Source: Ornithinibacillus salinisoli (GTDB taxonomy: Bacteria; Bacillota; Bacilli; Bacillales; Amphibacillaceae). From it: DNA of 64,000 nt. Under the pieces are notes generated by a model. That model was given only the letters and a program-made list of their open reading frames with translations. It was not told the DNA's origin and made no database searches. The DNA lies in NCBI RefSeq assembly GCF_042682545.1, contig NZ_JBHUHQ010000021.1; one strand, 5' to 3'. The translations under genes were made by a program, and so were the position numbers. This document shows positions 43,440 to 51,420 of the stretch, piece after piece. Each line of letters opens with the position of its first letter. The first letter of the stretch is position 1.

Positions 43440-43900
43440 CCAAACCTCGCTCCAGAAATACACTTCGCTTTCACTTCCAGCACAAGTGCGACATCTGTTC
43501 AAGCTCCTTTAGGTCGCTTTTACAGTGTCTACTTTGCCGCGGGCGGCTGGTGAGCCTCCCGCTGGAGTCTACGTGTATTTCTTCCGCTATAATAGTGGAT
43601 TACAACTTCATGACATGTATTGGATAGAAGAGCCTCACTGAATGTTGATAGCATGGGTTACTACCACTCCATAACCAGATTACTACCATCAGCGTAGGCA
43701 GAATACGTAGACTACTGCGGGAACAGCACGTGTCCGAATACCCCGCAGATGCGCCTGCGTCTTCCAGTTAAGCTCCGAAGTATATTTCCTCGGCGCAAGG
43801 GGGCGAAGAAGCATATTCAAGAAGTACCCTGGCTGAGGCCGTGCCCGCGGAAAGCGAAGTATTCTGCCGGAGCGATTGTATAGCAATCCCTTCGAAATGT
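43440..43900. repeat. Interspersed repeat, copy A, two inverted-repeat modules
   Basis: Within the sleB-prsW gap (43186-44040) the sequence becomes GC-rich. Module 1 is bounded by GAAATACAC (43455-43463) and GTGTATTTC (43573-43581) and contains CTTTGCCGCGGGCGGCTGG. Module 2 is bounded by GGCAGAATAC (43698-43707) and GTATTCTGCC (43859-43868). The stretch from GCGCCTGCGTCTTCCAGTTA (43751) to CGCAAGGGG recurs, diverged, at 54565-54614. Only short spurious ORFs occur. This type of element is common between genes of Bacillaceae. The rest of the gap is AT-rich with nothing recognisable. Confidence 0.7.
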
Positions 43901-44004
43901 GAAAATAAATCCAAGCGAAAGTTACATCGCATTTTAGATCAATAACTCATTAAGATTAATACTTAAGATAAAGCAACAAGCTTTAGCAATCAGACAAAAT
44001 AAAA

Positions 44005-44042
44005 AGTAACCACTTGATTGAATTCAATTCCAAGTGATTACT
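44005..44042 (-). terminator. Terminator of prsW
   Basis: AGTAATCACTTG pairs with CAAGTGGTTACT around GAATTC-containing inner arms, followed on the minus strand by TTTTATTTTG. It includes the prsW stop. Confidence 0.75.
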
Positions 44043-44715
44043 AAGCGTTTTTCTTATTCATAGGAAGCAGTGGATCTAATTGTAATTGGTGTGCTGATCG
44101 AACTCTCCGTAGTCCAATAAACCACAAAACAATCATAAATGGTACAATTAAAAAGATCCAATTATTCGGTATTCCTTTTAAAATATAATTATATGTTCCA
44201 TGTAAGAACAACGGGAGTAATAAAGCTAAAAATATATTCCATTTAACAAATCTATTGGTAGTTTTAGCTTTTCCAAAATGATACCCCATAATTACACCGA
44301 ATAAAGCATGTGAAGAAACAGGGAATAATGCCCTAGAGAAAGCATATTCTATTCCGTTATTCAACAGGTATAAGATATTCTCCACCGTAGCAAAACCAAG
44401 ACTGATGGAAACCGCATAAACGATACCATCGTAATGTGCATCAAATTCTGTATGGTGATAAATGACATACAAAAAAATAAACCACTTAAAAAATTCCTCT
44501 GACAAGGATACGATGAAAAAGGATTGAATAAAATAATTCTCTATACCATCCGTAGAAAAAGCATATTGTATAAACATAATAGGAAAAACAAGAAGACATC
44601 CAAAAATAAACGTACGAATTATTAGTGTAATTGGTTCGGTTATATGGTCTTTTAAGTAAAAAAATGATAATAAAGCTAATCCGGGTGCTATTCCCGCAGA
44701 TAGTATAGTTAACAT
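44041..44715 (-). CDS. prsW: PrsW-family intramembrane glutamic protease
   Basis: A 224-aa membrane protease; in B. subtilis PrsW makes the site-1 cut in anti-sigma factor RsiW. The catalytic-type motifs are SLSEEFFKWFIF, ATVENILYL and PVSSHALFGVIMGYHFG, lying in seven or so membrane helices. The start at 44715 (MLTILSAGIAPGLALLSF) matches the B. subtilis N terminus and has GAGGA upstream; the frame is open 27 codons further. No rsiW/sigW lies in the window, so the substrate is not local. Confidence 0.9.
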   Translation of the reverse strand: MLTILSAGIAPGLALLSFFYLKDHITEPITLIIRTFIFGCLLVFPIMFIQYAFSTDGIENYFIQSFFIVSLSEEFFKWFIFLYVIYHHTEFDAHYDGIVYAVSISLGFATVENILYLLNNGIEYAFSRALFPVSSHALFGVIMGYHFGKAKTTNRFVKWNIFLALLLPLFLHGTYNYILKGIPNNWIFLIVPFMIVLWFIGLRRVRSAHQLQLDPLLPMNKKNA

Positions 44716-44843
44716 AATGCTGTCCTCATTCCAATTTGTTACATTAATCGTAACATTAAGCAATAAAATTGAAAATACCATAATAATTAGTTTCAATTAA
44801 AATATAGTAAAAATTTATAATCTAATATTAAAGGTGATATCAA

Positions 44844-45812
44844 ATGAAAAATATTTTAATTATCCACACTGGCGGAACCATATCCATGCTCGAAAATAAA
44901 GATACCGGTGAAGTACATACAACGAATAAACATCCATTAACAGATTTATCTTTTCATTTTAGAAAGTTTGCAAATATTGAGGAACACCTGGAGTTTTCAC
45001 TACCTTCACCACAAATAACTCCGAGCCATATGCTTGCATTGGCCAAAAAAATTAATCAATCTAGTCATAAATACGACGGAATAATAATTACACATGGTAC
45101 AGATACCTTAGAAGAAACGGCATATTTTCTAGATCTAGTAATAGATCAAAAAATTCCTATTATAATTACTGGTGCCATGCGCTCTAGTAATGAGATAGGC
45201 TCTGATGCACTTTATAACTTAATTAGTTCCATACGAGTTGCGATAAACGAGAACGCTTCTTCTAAGGGTGTGTTAGTTGTGATGAATGACGAAATCCACT
45301 CGGCTCGTAATGTTACGAAAACATCAACAAGTAATGTTGCCACTTTCCAAAGTCCACCGTTTGGTCCAATTGGTATCATAACAAAGGATATGGTGATATT
45401 TCACCACACGGTACTATCGAGGATATCCTATCCAGTAGATCAAATAACTAAAAGTGTATTTTTACTTAAAGCATATGCAGGGATGGATGAAAAGATAATG
45501 GATGCAATTCATCAAGGCAAACCTGATGGATTAGTGATTGAAGGGCTAGGGCAAGGGAATTTACCCAAAAATACGCTACCAGCCTTAAGAAGATTACTTC
45601 AAGACGAAATACCAGTAGTACTCGTGTCAAGATGTTATCAGGGGATTGTTCAGCCAACATATGGTTATGATGGCGGAGGGAAACAGTTAAGAGAAATGGG
45701 ATTAATCTTTACTAATGGATTAACAGGTCCAAAAGCACGAATGAAATTACTCATTGCACTGGAATCTGAATCTGTTCATTCATTAAGAAAAGTTTTTGAA
45801 GAAGAGCTATAA
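44844..45812 (+). CDS. ansA: Type I L-asparaginase
   Basis: It hydrolyses asparagine to aspartate and ammonia. The first catalytic motif IIHTGGTISML and the second IIITHGTDTLEETAYFL carry the two threonines; the GAMRSSNEIGSDALYNL segment follows. 322 aa without signal peptide, so a cytoplasmic enzyme. It is alone, divergent from prsW and convergent with ypdA, and followed by a strong terminator. An AAAGGTG site precedes the ATG. Confidence 0.93.
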   Translation: MKNILIIHTGGTISMLENKDTGEVHTTNKHPLTDLSFHFRKFANIEEHLEFSLPSPQITPSHMLALAKKINQSSHKYDGIIITHGTDTLEETAYFLDLVIDQKIPIIITGAMRSSNEIGSDALYNLISSIRVAINENASSKGVLVVMNDEIHSARNVTKTSTSNVATFQSPPFGPIGIITKDMVIFHHTVLSRISYPVDQITKSVFLLKAYAGMDEKIMDAIHQGKPDGLVIEGLGQGNLPKNTLPALRRLLQDEIPVVLVSRCYQGIVQPTYGYDGGGKQLREMGLIFTNGLTGPKARMKLLIALESESVHSLRKVFEEEL

Positions 45813-45813
45813 A

Positions 45814-45846
45814 AATAAGATAGCAGTATAATGCTGCTATCTTATT
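45814..45846. terminator. Bidirectional terminator between ansA and ypdA
   Basis: A 13-bp stem (AATAAGATAGCAG and complement) with a 7-base loop has T tracts on both sides and lies between convergent genes. Confidence 0.88.
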
Positions 45847-45886
45847 TTTTATAACGTTGTATTTTAAATACACTTTACCTTATATT

Positions 45887-46858
45887 TTATTTAGCTATTG
45901 CCTTTGCAATATGATGTGCATGAAACCTGCCATTTTCAATAAATATCTTATTATTATTATATCCAGCAGCAATGACACCTGCTATATATAATTCACTGAC
46001 ATTTGTTTCAAACGTATCCTCGTTGTAATACGGTTTACCATTTTCAGGGTCAATAGTAACCCCAATACTTTTTAAAAAGGTAACATCTGGCTTATATCCA
46101 GTCATCGCGAAAACAAAATCATTGTTAATTTTTTTGCGTTCGTCATTAACTTTGTAATAAACGTAGTCCTCCGTTATTTTTTCTACTTGAGCATTAAACT
46201 CCATTTGAATCACTTCTTTTTTTACTAATGATTCAAAATCAGGTAGGATCCATGGTTTAATACTTGTTGAATAATTCTCACCACGATATAAAACCGTAAT
46301 ATTAGCACCAGCTTTATTTAGTTCTAATGCGGCATCGATTGCCGAATTCTTGCCACCAATAATAACTATATCTTTCTTAAAATAAGGATGGGCTTCTTTA
46401 AAATAATGCATCACTTTATTTAAACCTTCACCAGGAACTTCAATTGTGTTCGGCTGATCATAATAACCTGTTGCAATGATAACATGATCAGCTGAATATT
46501 GCTTTTTCTCATGATGTGGGAGTTCCGAAGTAATTTCGAAAAGATGTCCACTTTTCTTTACTCCTAGTACTTTTTCAAAAGAATTAATTCTTAATTGCTT
46601 TCTATCTGCAACCGATCGATAGTAGGCCAATGCTTGGTTTCTAGTAGGTTTTTGTTTCTCTGTAATAAATGGAATTTCTCCAATCTCCAACTTTTCACTA
46701 GAGCTAAAAAATGTTTGGTGGGTTGGAAAATTATGTACTGTATTTACAATATTTTGTTTTTCAATAATAAGGGGATCTATTCCATATTTCTGTAATTCAA
46801 TTGCACAGGACATACCACATGGTCCTGCACCTACAATGATGACTTTCTCTCTTTGCAT
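45887..46858 (-). CDS. ypdA: Bacillithiol disulfide reductase YpdA
   Basis: A 323-aa FAD/NADPH thioredoxin-reductase-like flavoprotein. The FAD motif VIIVGAGPCGMSCA includes Cys14, the single active cysteine of this family; the NADPH motif is IVIIGGKNSAIDAALEL and the C-terminal FAD motif ELYIAGVIAAG. YpdA reduces oxidised bacillithiol. It lacks the CxxC of thioredoxin reductases. bshA at 10610-11743 provides the first step of the same thiol's synthesis. It is upstream of gudB as in B. subtilis. Confidence 0.93.
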   Translation of the reverse strand: MQREKVIIVGAGPCGMSCAIELQKYGIDPLIIEKQNIVNTVHNFPTHQTFFSSSEKLEIGEIPFITEKQKPTRNQALAYYRSVADRKQLRINSFEKVLGVKKSGHLFEITSELPHHEKKQYSADHVIIATGYYDQPNTIEVPGEGLNKVMHYFKEAHPYFKKDIVIIGGKNSAIDAALELNKAGANITVLYRGENYSTSIKPWILPDFESLVKKEVIQMEFNAQVEKITEDYVYYKVNDERKKINNDFVFAMTGYKPDVTFLKSIGVTIDPENGKPYYNEDTFETNVSELYIAGVIAAGYNNNKIFIENGRFHAHHIAKAIAK

Positions 46859-46898
46859 TCTAAAGCACTTCCTTTATTTCAATCTATAACATAAAAAA

Positions 46899-46928
46899 AC
46901 TCTTATCTAAACTATACATGATAAGAGT
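46899..46928 (-). terminator. Terminator of gudB
   Basis: ACTCTTATC and GATAAGAGT pair across 12 bases, with a T tract on either side; it separates gudB from ypdA. Confidence 0.8.
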
Positions 46929-46968
46929 TTTTTCGTCATATATTTTTGGTTCTTAAATTATGATTATA

Positions 46969-48249
46969 TTATACCCATCCACGGAATCTCGATGCCTCTG
47001 CCATTTTTCTTACGCCAACAATGTAAGCAGCTAGTCGCATGTCAATTCTTCTCGTTTGTGAAGTATGATAAATCGTATCAAATGCCTTTGTCATTTTATC
47101 GTGAAGTTTTGCCTCAATTTCCTCTTCTGTCCAATAATACCCTTGGTTATTTTGAACCCATTCGAAATAGGAAACTGTAACTCCACCTGCAGATGCTAAT
47201 ACATCAGGAACTAATAAGACTCCTCGTTCACTCAGAATCTTCGTTGCTTCCATGGTCGTAGGTCCATTAGCAGCCTCAACGACAATACTTGCTTTTATCT
47301 TATGAGCATTTTCCTCTGTAATTTGATTTTCAACTGCCGCCGGAACAAGAATATCACAATCTAATTCAAGCAATTCTTTATTCGAAATTGTGTTATTAAA
47401 TAGTTTTGTAACCGTTCCAAAGCTATCTCTACGATCTAATAAATAATCAATGTCTAAGCCTTCTGGGTCATGCAATCCGCCATAAGCATCCGAAATACCT
47501 ACTACTTTTGCACCAGCATCATGCAAAAATTTAGATAAGAAACTTCCTGCATTCCCAAATCCTTGGACAACAACTCTAGCGCCTTCCACATTAATACCTT
47601 TTTTCTTTGCCGCTTCATTAATAGCGATTGTGACACCCTTTGCAGTTGCAGATTCTCTACCATGTGAACCACCAAGTACAATTGGTTTACCTGTAATAAA
47701 TCCTGGACTATTAAATTCATCAATACGGCTGTACTCATCCATCATCCATGCCATAATTTGTGAATTAGTAAAAACATCAGGGGCAGGTATATCTTTTGTA
47801 GGTCCAACAATTTGACTTATTGCTCGTACATACCCTCTACTTAGCCCTTCTAATTCACGAAAGGACATCTCTCTTGGATCGCAAACAATTCCACCTTTAC
47901 CGCCACCATATGGTAAGTCAACAATTCCTGCTTTTAGACTCATCCAAATAGATAAGGCTTTCACTTCTTTTTCCGTAACATCCGGGTGAAATCGAACTCC
48001 TCCCTTTGTAGGACCAACCGCATCATTATGTTGTGAACGATATCCAGTGAAGATTTTGATGGAACCATCATCCATTCGAACAGGAATTCGAACAGTCATC
48101 ATACGAACAGGTTCCTTTAATAATTCAAAAACTTCATCAGGGTAACCCAGTTTCTCCAACGCAGTTTTTACAACAGTTTGTGTTGAATGTAATACATCCA
48201 TTTTAGTGTTTTTCATTTCGGTAGAATCTGCTGCTTTATCGGCTACCAT
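46969..48249 (-). CDS. gudB: NAD-specific glutamate dehydrogenase
   Basis: It deaminates glutamate to 2-oxoglutarate. The catalytic-lysine segment GPTKGGVRFHPD, DLPYGGGKGGIVCDPREMS and the NAD motif VVVQGFGNAGSFLSKFL are intact over 426 aa. The region TEKEVKALSIWMSLKAG lacks the in-frame tandem duplication that inactivates GudB in laboratory B. subtilis 168, so the enzyme should be active. It has a consensus promoter and an AGGAGG site. Neighbours ypdA and ypbH as in B. subtilis. Confidence 0.96.
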   Translation of the reverse strand: MVADKAADSTEMKNTKMDVLHSTQTVVKTALEKLGYPDEVFELLKEPVRMMTVRIPVRMDDGSIKIFTGYRSQHNDAVGPTKGGVRFHPDVTEKEVKALSIWMSLKAGIVDLPYGGGKGGIVCDPREMSFRELEGLSRGYVRAISQIVGPTKDIPAPDVFTNSQIMAWMMDEYSRIDEFNSPGFITGKPIVLGGSHGRESATAKGVTIAINEAAKKKGINVEGARVVVQGFGNAGSFLSKFLHDAGAKVVGISDAYGGLHDPEGLDIDYLLDRRDSFGTVTKLFNNTISNKELLELDCDILVPAAVENQITEENAHKIKASIVVEAANGPTTMEATKILSERGVLLVPDVLASAGGVTVSYFEWVQNNQGYYWTEEEIEAKLHDKMTKAFDTIYHTSQTRRIDMRLAAYIVGVRKMAEASRFRGWV

Positions 48250-48305
48250 GAATTTACCTCCTAAAATACCTAATAAATATTTTATTATTGCTGTACTCAG
48301 AGATT

Positions 48306-48333
48306 AGTATACACTTTCAATATAAATATGCAA
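48306..48333 (-). promoter_or_regulatory. Promoter of gudB
   Basis: On the minus strand TTGCAT, a 16-base spacer and TATACT form a SigA-type promoter about 55 bases ahead of the gudB ATG. Confidence 0.55.
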
Positions 48334-48484
48334 TAAAAAATAATCTAATTTCGTAATAAATTTTTTATTGCATGTAAGCGTTTACTGTATACGTGTTATT
48401 TGTAGCGATTATACACCCTGTCCATCAATACATTACAAAATATAATCGTTAGGAAGGGACTTGCTCAATAATTCAATAGTCACA

Positions 48485-49063
48485 TTAATTAAAAACTTTC
48501 ATTATTTGCTGAACTGCGTTCGATTGCATAATTACCTTACCATACTCAATCAAACGGTAAGAGGTAACAATGCTTGGAGTAGAGAATTCAGACATAACTG
48601 CTATAACATCTTCTTTACTATTATGCTTCAATTCACCAGCTTGTAACAGCATATAATATTTTTCATTCATATAAAATAAACGGCCACCTTCAATGGATAA
48701 AGATGTTAAATAAGTGGCGACTTGAATTACATTCTCAATGTCATCAAAAGAAAAGATTAGTTCTTTACTTTCATTTAACGTAACTTTCATTTCAATGAAA
48801 TCCTCATCCCAATCTATGTTATCGAATTTTTGTGTTACGATCACGTGTAACCCTTGTGCTTGCATCAAATGAACTTGTACAAGGAGCCTTCCTTCTAACT
48901 CCAAGCCTAACTCTGAACTAGCTTCATACATCATATCACTAAATAAATTACGGACACCTGTTGCATCGTACCATAAATCTTCTTGTGTAAAACCACGTTC
49001 TACCAGATCATCAAATGTTAAAAAGATCGTAAATTGGTTTTCAGACATTCTTTCTATACGCAC
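48485..49063 (-). CDS. ypbH: MecA-type adaptor protein YpbH
   Basis: A 192-aa paralogue of MecA that brings substrates to ClpC. The N-terminal target-binding segment begins MRIERMSENQFTIFLTFDDL and contains ERGFTQEDLWYD; the C-terminal ClpC-binding domain contains FSFDDIENVIQVATYL and a late IEYGKVIMQSNAVQQI. It lacks the usual middle acidic linker length of MecA. Same place as ypbH in B. subtilis, where it affects competence and sporulation. ReoY (18993-19556) also feeds the ClpC system. Confidence 0.9.
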   Translation of the reverse strand: MRIERMSENQFTIFLTFDDLVERGFTQEDLWYDATGVRNLFSDMMYEASSELGLELEGRLLVQVHLMQAQGLHVIVTQKFDNIDWDEDFIEMKVTLNESKELIFSFDDIENVIQVATYLTSLSIEGGRLFYMNEKYYMLLQAGELKHNSKEDVIAVMSEFSTPSIVTSYRLIEYGKVIMQSNAVQQIMKVFN

Positions 49064-49231
49064 ACAGCATCCTCCTTAGTAATGGCCGTTTATATGAAAC
49101 TTCGAGTAATTGGACCTATAATTCAATACTTTCCAATAATCGGCACATTTTGTGTGATTCTTTAATTTATAATAGTATATGCAATTTTAAGTTCATTGTT
49201 TAGATATTTTTACGAACTTCTCTCGTATTGG

Positions 49232-50029
49232 TTACGCATCTTTATTATATGTATCCTTTTCTGAATGCCAAGTTATTACGTGGCACTCAGCACTTGTTCC
49301 AAAACGAAAAGGTAATAGTGTATATCCATATCCTTCCGTAATAAAAACATGGGTATTTCTAACCTTTCGTAACCCACCTTTACTATATAAACCCATTCGA
49401 CCAATACGAATCTGACCACCATGAGTATGCCCTGCAAGAACCATATGAACTTTATCCTGAGAGGTTATATCAAGATCATAAAAGTCAGAAGGACAATGTG
49501 TCAATAAAATGCGATAATCCCCCTGCACATTTTCGGATATGATCGCATCATTTGGCTCATCAAGAGGATTATATTCCAGACCTGTCAAACAAAGTACATG
49601 CTTCTCTTTCTCTATGTATATTGTTGAGTTATTTAAAATCGTTATTCCTTCATCCAATAATAGTTTGGAAAGCTCATTTATATTGACCTCATAATCATTG
49701 TTTCCCGTTACAAAGTAAATAGGTCTTCCCCATTGTTTCAATCTTTTAATGTTTTCCCTTGTTTTTGCTAAAGGGACTCCTTTTTCTGTGAGGTCTCCAC
49801 CTATGTACACAAAATCGATATGACTACCTATACTGTTCAAGGTTTCCTGACGAATCGTTCGCCGATGTATATCAGCTATAAAAAAAATGGTTAAATCATT
49901 GAATGAATCCGGTAATCTGCTATCATTAATGGAGCGATAATCAACATGGTCATGATGCGCCCTATAAATCATATAGAAGATACTAAACACCATAATAATT
50001 ATTAAAAAGATATAAATCAAAGTATTCAT
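49232..50029 (-). CDS. ypbG: Membrane-anchored metallophosphoesterase YpbG
   Basis: A 265-aa calcineurin-like phosphoesterase with an N-terminal membrane helix (about 3-22). Metal motifs: FFIADIHRR, YIGGDLTEKG, VTGNNDYE, LLTHCPSDF and LAGHTHGGQIRIGR, the full five-block set. Related enzymes act on nucleotides or lipid-linked phosphates; the substrate is not predicted. It lies between ypbH and a repeat-filled gap before the ypbD operon. Confidence 0.88.
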   Translation of the reverse strand: MNTLIYIFLIIIMVFSIFYMIYRAHHDHVDYRSINDSRLPDSFNDLTIFFIADIHRRTIRQETLNSIGSHIDFVYIGGDLTEKGVPLAKTRENIKRLKQWGRPIYFVTGNNDYEVNINELSKLLLDEGITILNNSTIYIEKEKHVLCLTGLEYNPLDEPNDAIISENVQGDYRILLTHCPSDFYDLDITSQDKVHMVLAGHTHGGQIRIGRMGLYSKGGLRKVRNTHVFITEGYGYTLLPFRFGTSAECHVITWHSEKDTYNKDA

Positions 50030-50071
50030 CTCCCTTTATCCATATGGTGTAGCCCTAGCCCCAATATAAAT

Positions 50072-50470
50072 AAAGGCTGTTTTCTTATAAGTTGTTATGT
50101 ATCCCAATGAACCAGACAAAACTAGAAGACGAGGTGACCTAGGAAGGTGTAGTTCATCGGCTTCGTACAATGAAGGGTTAACGGAGCAGATATGGAGTAC
50201 ATCATTTCATAAAGTAACTCCATTTGAAACTGTTTGGACTAGAAGTACGTTTAACGGAATAACTCGTATGATAATACCTGTCTTTTCGGTTTATAACGGA
50301 ACAGACGCCCTTTAGCTTTAGTATCCTATTTAACTTACTTTGTCACAAAAAAGGAGCGATAGTCAGTTTCCATCCATTTCTTTTTCTTAGCCAATTATAC
50401 TTCCTTTGCTGAATCCGTTGCTGTTACTTCGTAATTGATAGCTATAGTAACAAGCTATTTAAAAAGAGCC
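50072..50470. mobile_element. MITE-like interspersed repeat, copy B
   Basis: The gap 50030-50519 is filled by an element with imperfect terminal inverted repeats: AAAGGCTGTTTTCTTATAAG (50072) against the complement of the AACAAGCTATTTAAAAAGAGCC right end (written 50450-50470). Its middle (about 50161-50376) recurs at 54665-54875, sharing GGAGCRGAYATGGMGTAC and TAACGGAACAGAYG. No transposase is encoded; the 72-codon ORF inside is spurious. Boundaries are approximate. Confidence 0.65.
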
Positions 50471-50474
50471 AAAT

Positions 50475-50501
50475 AAATAGCCACACGTAGCGTGGCTATT
50501 T
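50475..50501 (-). terminator. Terminator of the recQ-ypbD operon
   Basis: AAATAGCCAC and GTGGCTATTT pair across 7 bases. The T-run on the minus strand is interrupted (TATTTGGCTCTTTTT), 18 bases behind the last gene. Confidence 0.65.
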
Positions 50502-50519
50502 GTTATGTACATAATACAG

Positions 50520-50840
50520 TTAAAGATGAAAGAAGGATATGATTTCTTCGCTCCAAATTACCCAGACAACGATTCCAGCAATAATCAAACTAACGAATAG
50601 AAAACGAATAAGTGGTCTGCTTACTTTCCATTGTATACCACTTTTTTTATTTTTATGTATCTCTTTTCGTGGAGGTAAATTTAATATATCTATTTCGTCC
50701 TGTTTTTCTTCTTCTGTGTTCCTGTTTGGTGAATGGTATTCTTTTTCTTTATTGGATGCATTAGCTTGTTCTTGCATTTCAGACAGTATTGCACGTAGCT
50801 GCTCAGCTTGATCTTGCTTATCATTAGTAATCTTACTCAT
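50520..50840 (-). CDS. Hypothetical single-span membrane protein, last gene of the recQ operon
   Basis: A 106-aa protein I do not recognise. Residues 1-60 are highly charged and predicted helical (KQDQAEQLRAILSEMQEQAN), then a basic stretch, then a single membrane helix (about 78-98, FLFVSLIIAGIVVWVIW) and a short tail, giving an N-in topology. The ATG at 50840 lies one base after the ypbD stop with GGAGGG upstream; an earlier start overlaps ypbD. B. subtilis has the unrelated LysM protein YpbE at this place. Confidence 0.65.
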   Translation of the reverse strand: MSKITNDKQDQAEQLRAILSEMQEQANASNKEKEYHSPNRNTEEEKQDEIDILNLPPRKEIHKNKKSGIQWKVSRPLIRFLFVSLIIAGIVVWVIWSEEIISFFHL

Positions 50841-50841
50841 T

Positions 50842-51420
50842 TTACTCTTCCCTCCACCCATTATAACGAATGAATAGTCCTAATAAAAAATCTATGAAAA
50901 AATGTGAAGTAATTGTTACAACTAGATTTTCTGTTAATTCGAATAAATACCCGATAAAAAAACTAACAAGTATAATAGAAACCAATAAAATTGGTTTTTT
51001 TAGATAACGAAAATGAACAATAGCAAAAATAGTACTTGCAATAAAATAACCGAAAGTTGTCTGAATCACACCTCGGAATAGAAGTTCCTCCGCGATAGCA
51101 ATGATCAGTGTTACATAAACAATCTCATAGAAAGATAAACTACTAAATATTCGCTTATTAATCCCACCATCATCATAATATCGACTTGGAAATACATGTA
51201 TAAGGATGATATCAATGAATACAACGATCATACCGGAAGCAACACCATATAGTAGTATTTCCTTCGGCTTCCAATGAAAATAGCTAAACCAATCGAAAAA
51301 GCTTTCAAACAGAAACAAACTCAATACTAAGGCTAATAAAAGGAATAACACTTGGGATAGGACTAAAGACTTTTTTAAATCCTTATTTGTTAGCTGTTGA
51401 ATTACTTCTGACTGTTTCAT
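50842..51420 (-). CDS. ypbD: CPBP-family intramembrane metalloprotease YpbD
   Basis: A 192-aa membrane protein of about six helices. The CPBP (Rce1-like) motifs are IAEELLFRGVIQT (EExxxR), FAIVHFRYL with the metal histidine and the late TSHFFIDFLLG. Substrate unknown. It overlaps the 3' end of recQ by 38 bases, so it is translated from the same transcript. An AGGAG site precedes the ATG. Confidence 0.85.
   Translation of the reverse strand: MKQSEVIQQLTNKDLKKSLVLSQVLFLLLALVLSLFLFESFFDWFSYFHWKPKEILLYGVASGMIVVFIDIILIHVFPSRYYDDGGINKRIFSSLSFYEIVYVTLIIAIAEELLFRGVIQTTFGYFIASTIFAIVHFRYLKKPILLVSIILVSFFIGYLFELTENLVVTITSHFFIDFLLGLFIRYNGWREE

Noticed and set aside
43430..43886. Two 65-codon ORFs in the sleB-prsW gap
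   Set aside because: They are formed by the GC-rich inverted-repeat element, with no ribosome site and cysteine/arginine-rich random composition.
50097..50315. 72-codon plus-strand ORF
   Set aside because: It lies entirely inside MITE-like copy B and is not preserved in copy C.
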